A stretch of DNA of 5,591 nt from Alphaproteobacteria bacterium (GTDB taxonomy: Bacteria; Pseudomonadota; Alphaproteobacteria; Micropepsales; Micropepsaceae): NCBI GenBank assembly GCA_003451645.1, contig DMER01000194.1, forward strand, positions 1 through 5,591. Direction: 5' to 3'. Below are positions 5,262 to 5,591 of the stretch, piece after piece; the first letter of the stretch is position 1; every line of letters starts with the position of its first letter. Both the position numbers and the translations under genes were made by a program. Below the pieces are notes generated by a model, which did not search any database, was not told where the DNA came from, and worked only from the letters and a program-made list of their open reading frames with translations.

Positions 5262-5591
5262 ATGAGCAAGCCGCAGCGGTATAGCCTATCGCGTTACGCC
5301 ACGTGGGATGACGTTCCGGTCTATTGGCATGACCGCGCCCGGATTGCGACACCCTTTCAAACACCAGCATTTTTGTCCTCCTGGTATGCGAGCCTCGGCC
5401 AACAGCCAAGTGTGACACCCCTTATTTTTGAAGCCCTTGAGACAGGGACCGGCCGTCCGGCAGCGTTGTGGCCACTTGTCCTCGAACAGCGTGGCGGATT
5501 GCGGACAATCGGCTTTGCGGATGGCGGACTAATGGACAATTGCGCGCCATTGACGGGTGAGGCGTTCCCGTACGACGCCGGCGGCTTCCAG
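5262..5591 (+). CDS. GNAT-family acyltransferase, BioF2/CelD-like (partial, 3' end beyond window)
   Basis: The ORF is open from ATG 5262 to the window edge: 110 codons, with no stop. The N-terminal part reads as soluble, with TPFQTPAFLSSWYASLG (about 29-45), LWPLVLEQRGGLRTIGFADGG (about 68-88) and DNCAPL (91-96). This pattern is typical of the first GNAT-like half of the large acetyltransferases annotated BioF2-like or CelD/BcsL, normally about 350-400 residues. Such enzymes are related to FemAB-type transferases; the substrate cannot be told from this fragment. The catalytic acetyl-CoA loop would lie past the window. The weak ribosome site (ggtggg, 3 nt before the ATG) and 10-nt spacing suggest coupling to the cupin-like gene. 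Confidence 0.75.
   Translation, partial: MSKPQRYSLSRYATWDDVPVYWHDRARIATPFQTPAFLSSWYASLGQQPSVTPLIFEALETGTGRPAALWPLVLEQRGGLRTIGFADGGLMDNCAPLTGEAFPYDAGGFQ

Overview
The window is a 5.6-kb piece of a GC-rich chromosome, almost certainly from an alphaproteobacterium. Four things point there: the long (about 367-residue) dCTP deaminase family, the DUF952-pyrD gene pair, the S24-type repressor of a kind common in that class, and a 104-bp palindromic intergenic element that resembles elements I know from Rhizobiales and Caulobacterales genomes. Genus and species cannot be read from it. The genes look intact and mostly chromosomal; I see no transposase, integrase, CRISPR array or phage structural gene.

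Layout, left to right. A terminator-like hairpin (24-48) precedes a plus-strand dcd-type gene (91-1194), a tandem duplication of the dUTPase-like fold. A palindromic repeat (1251-1354) then ends directly against a small plus-strand lipoprotein gene (start favoured at 1373, end 1903). This lipoprotein aligns with periplasmic Cu,Zn superoxide dismutase but has lost nearly all metal ligands. A strong-looking promoter (1921-1949) drives tRNA-Gly(CCC) at 1963-2036. Only 6 bp later lies the 3' end of the minus-strand operon DUF952-pyrD (3445 down to 2043), whose two genes overlap by four bases (ATGA).

A 126-bp divergent control region (3446-3571) separates that operon from a plus-strand HTH/S24 repressor (3572-4204) that keeps the LexA-like scissile Ala-Gly and the Ser/Lys dyad. 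After 90 bp comes a JmjC/cupin-like protein with an HxD...H iron site (4295-5251). Ten bases later begins a BioF2/CelD-type GNAT acyltransferase (from 5262) that runs off the window.

Functionally, two pyrimidine nucleotide genes are present: dcd (dCTP to dUTP, toward dTMP) and pyrD (dihydroorotate to orotate). They are on opposite strands and not in one operon. The S24 regulator is placed to control itself and perhaps DUF952-pyrD. The oxygenase-like and acyltransferase genes look like a two-gene modification unit of unknown substrate. The most unusual items are the SodC-like pseudoenzyme lipoprotein, the palindromic element against its start, and the oxygenase/acyltransferase pair.
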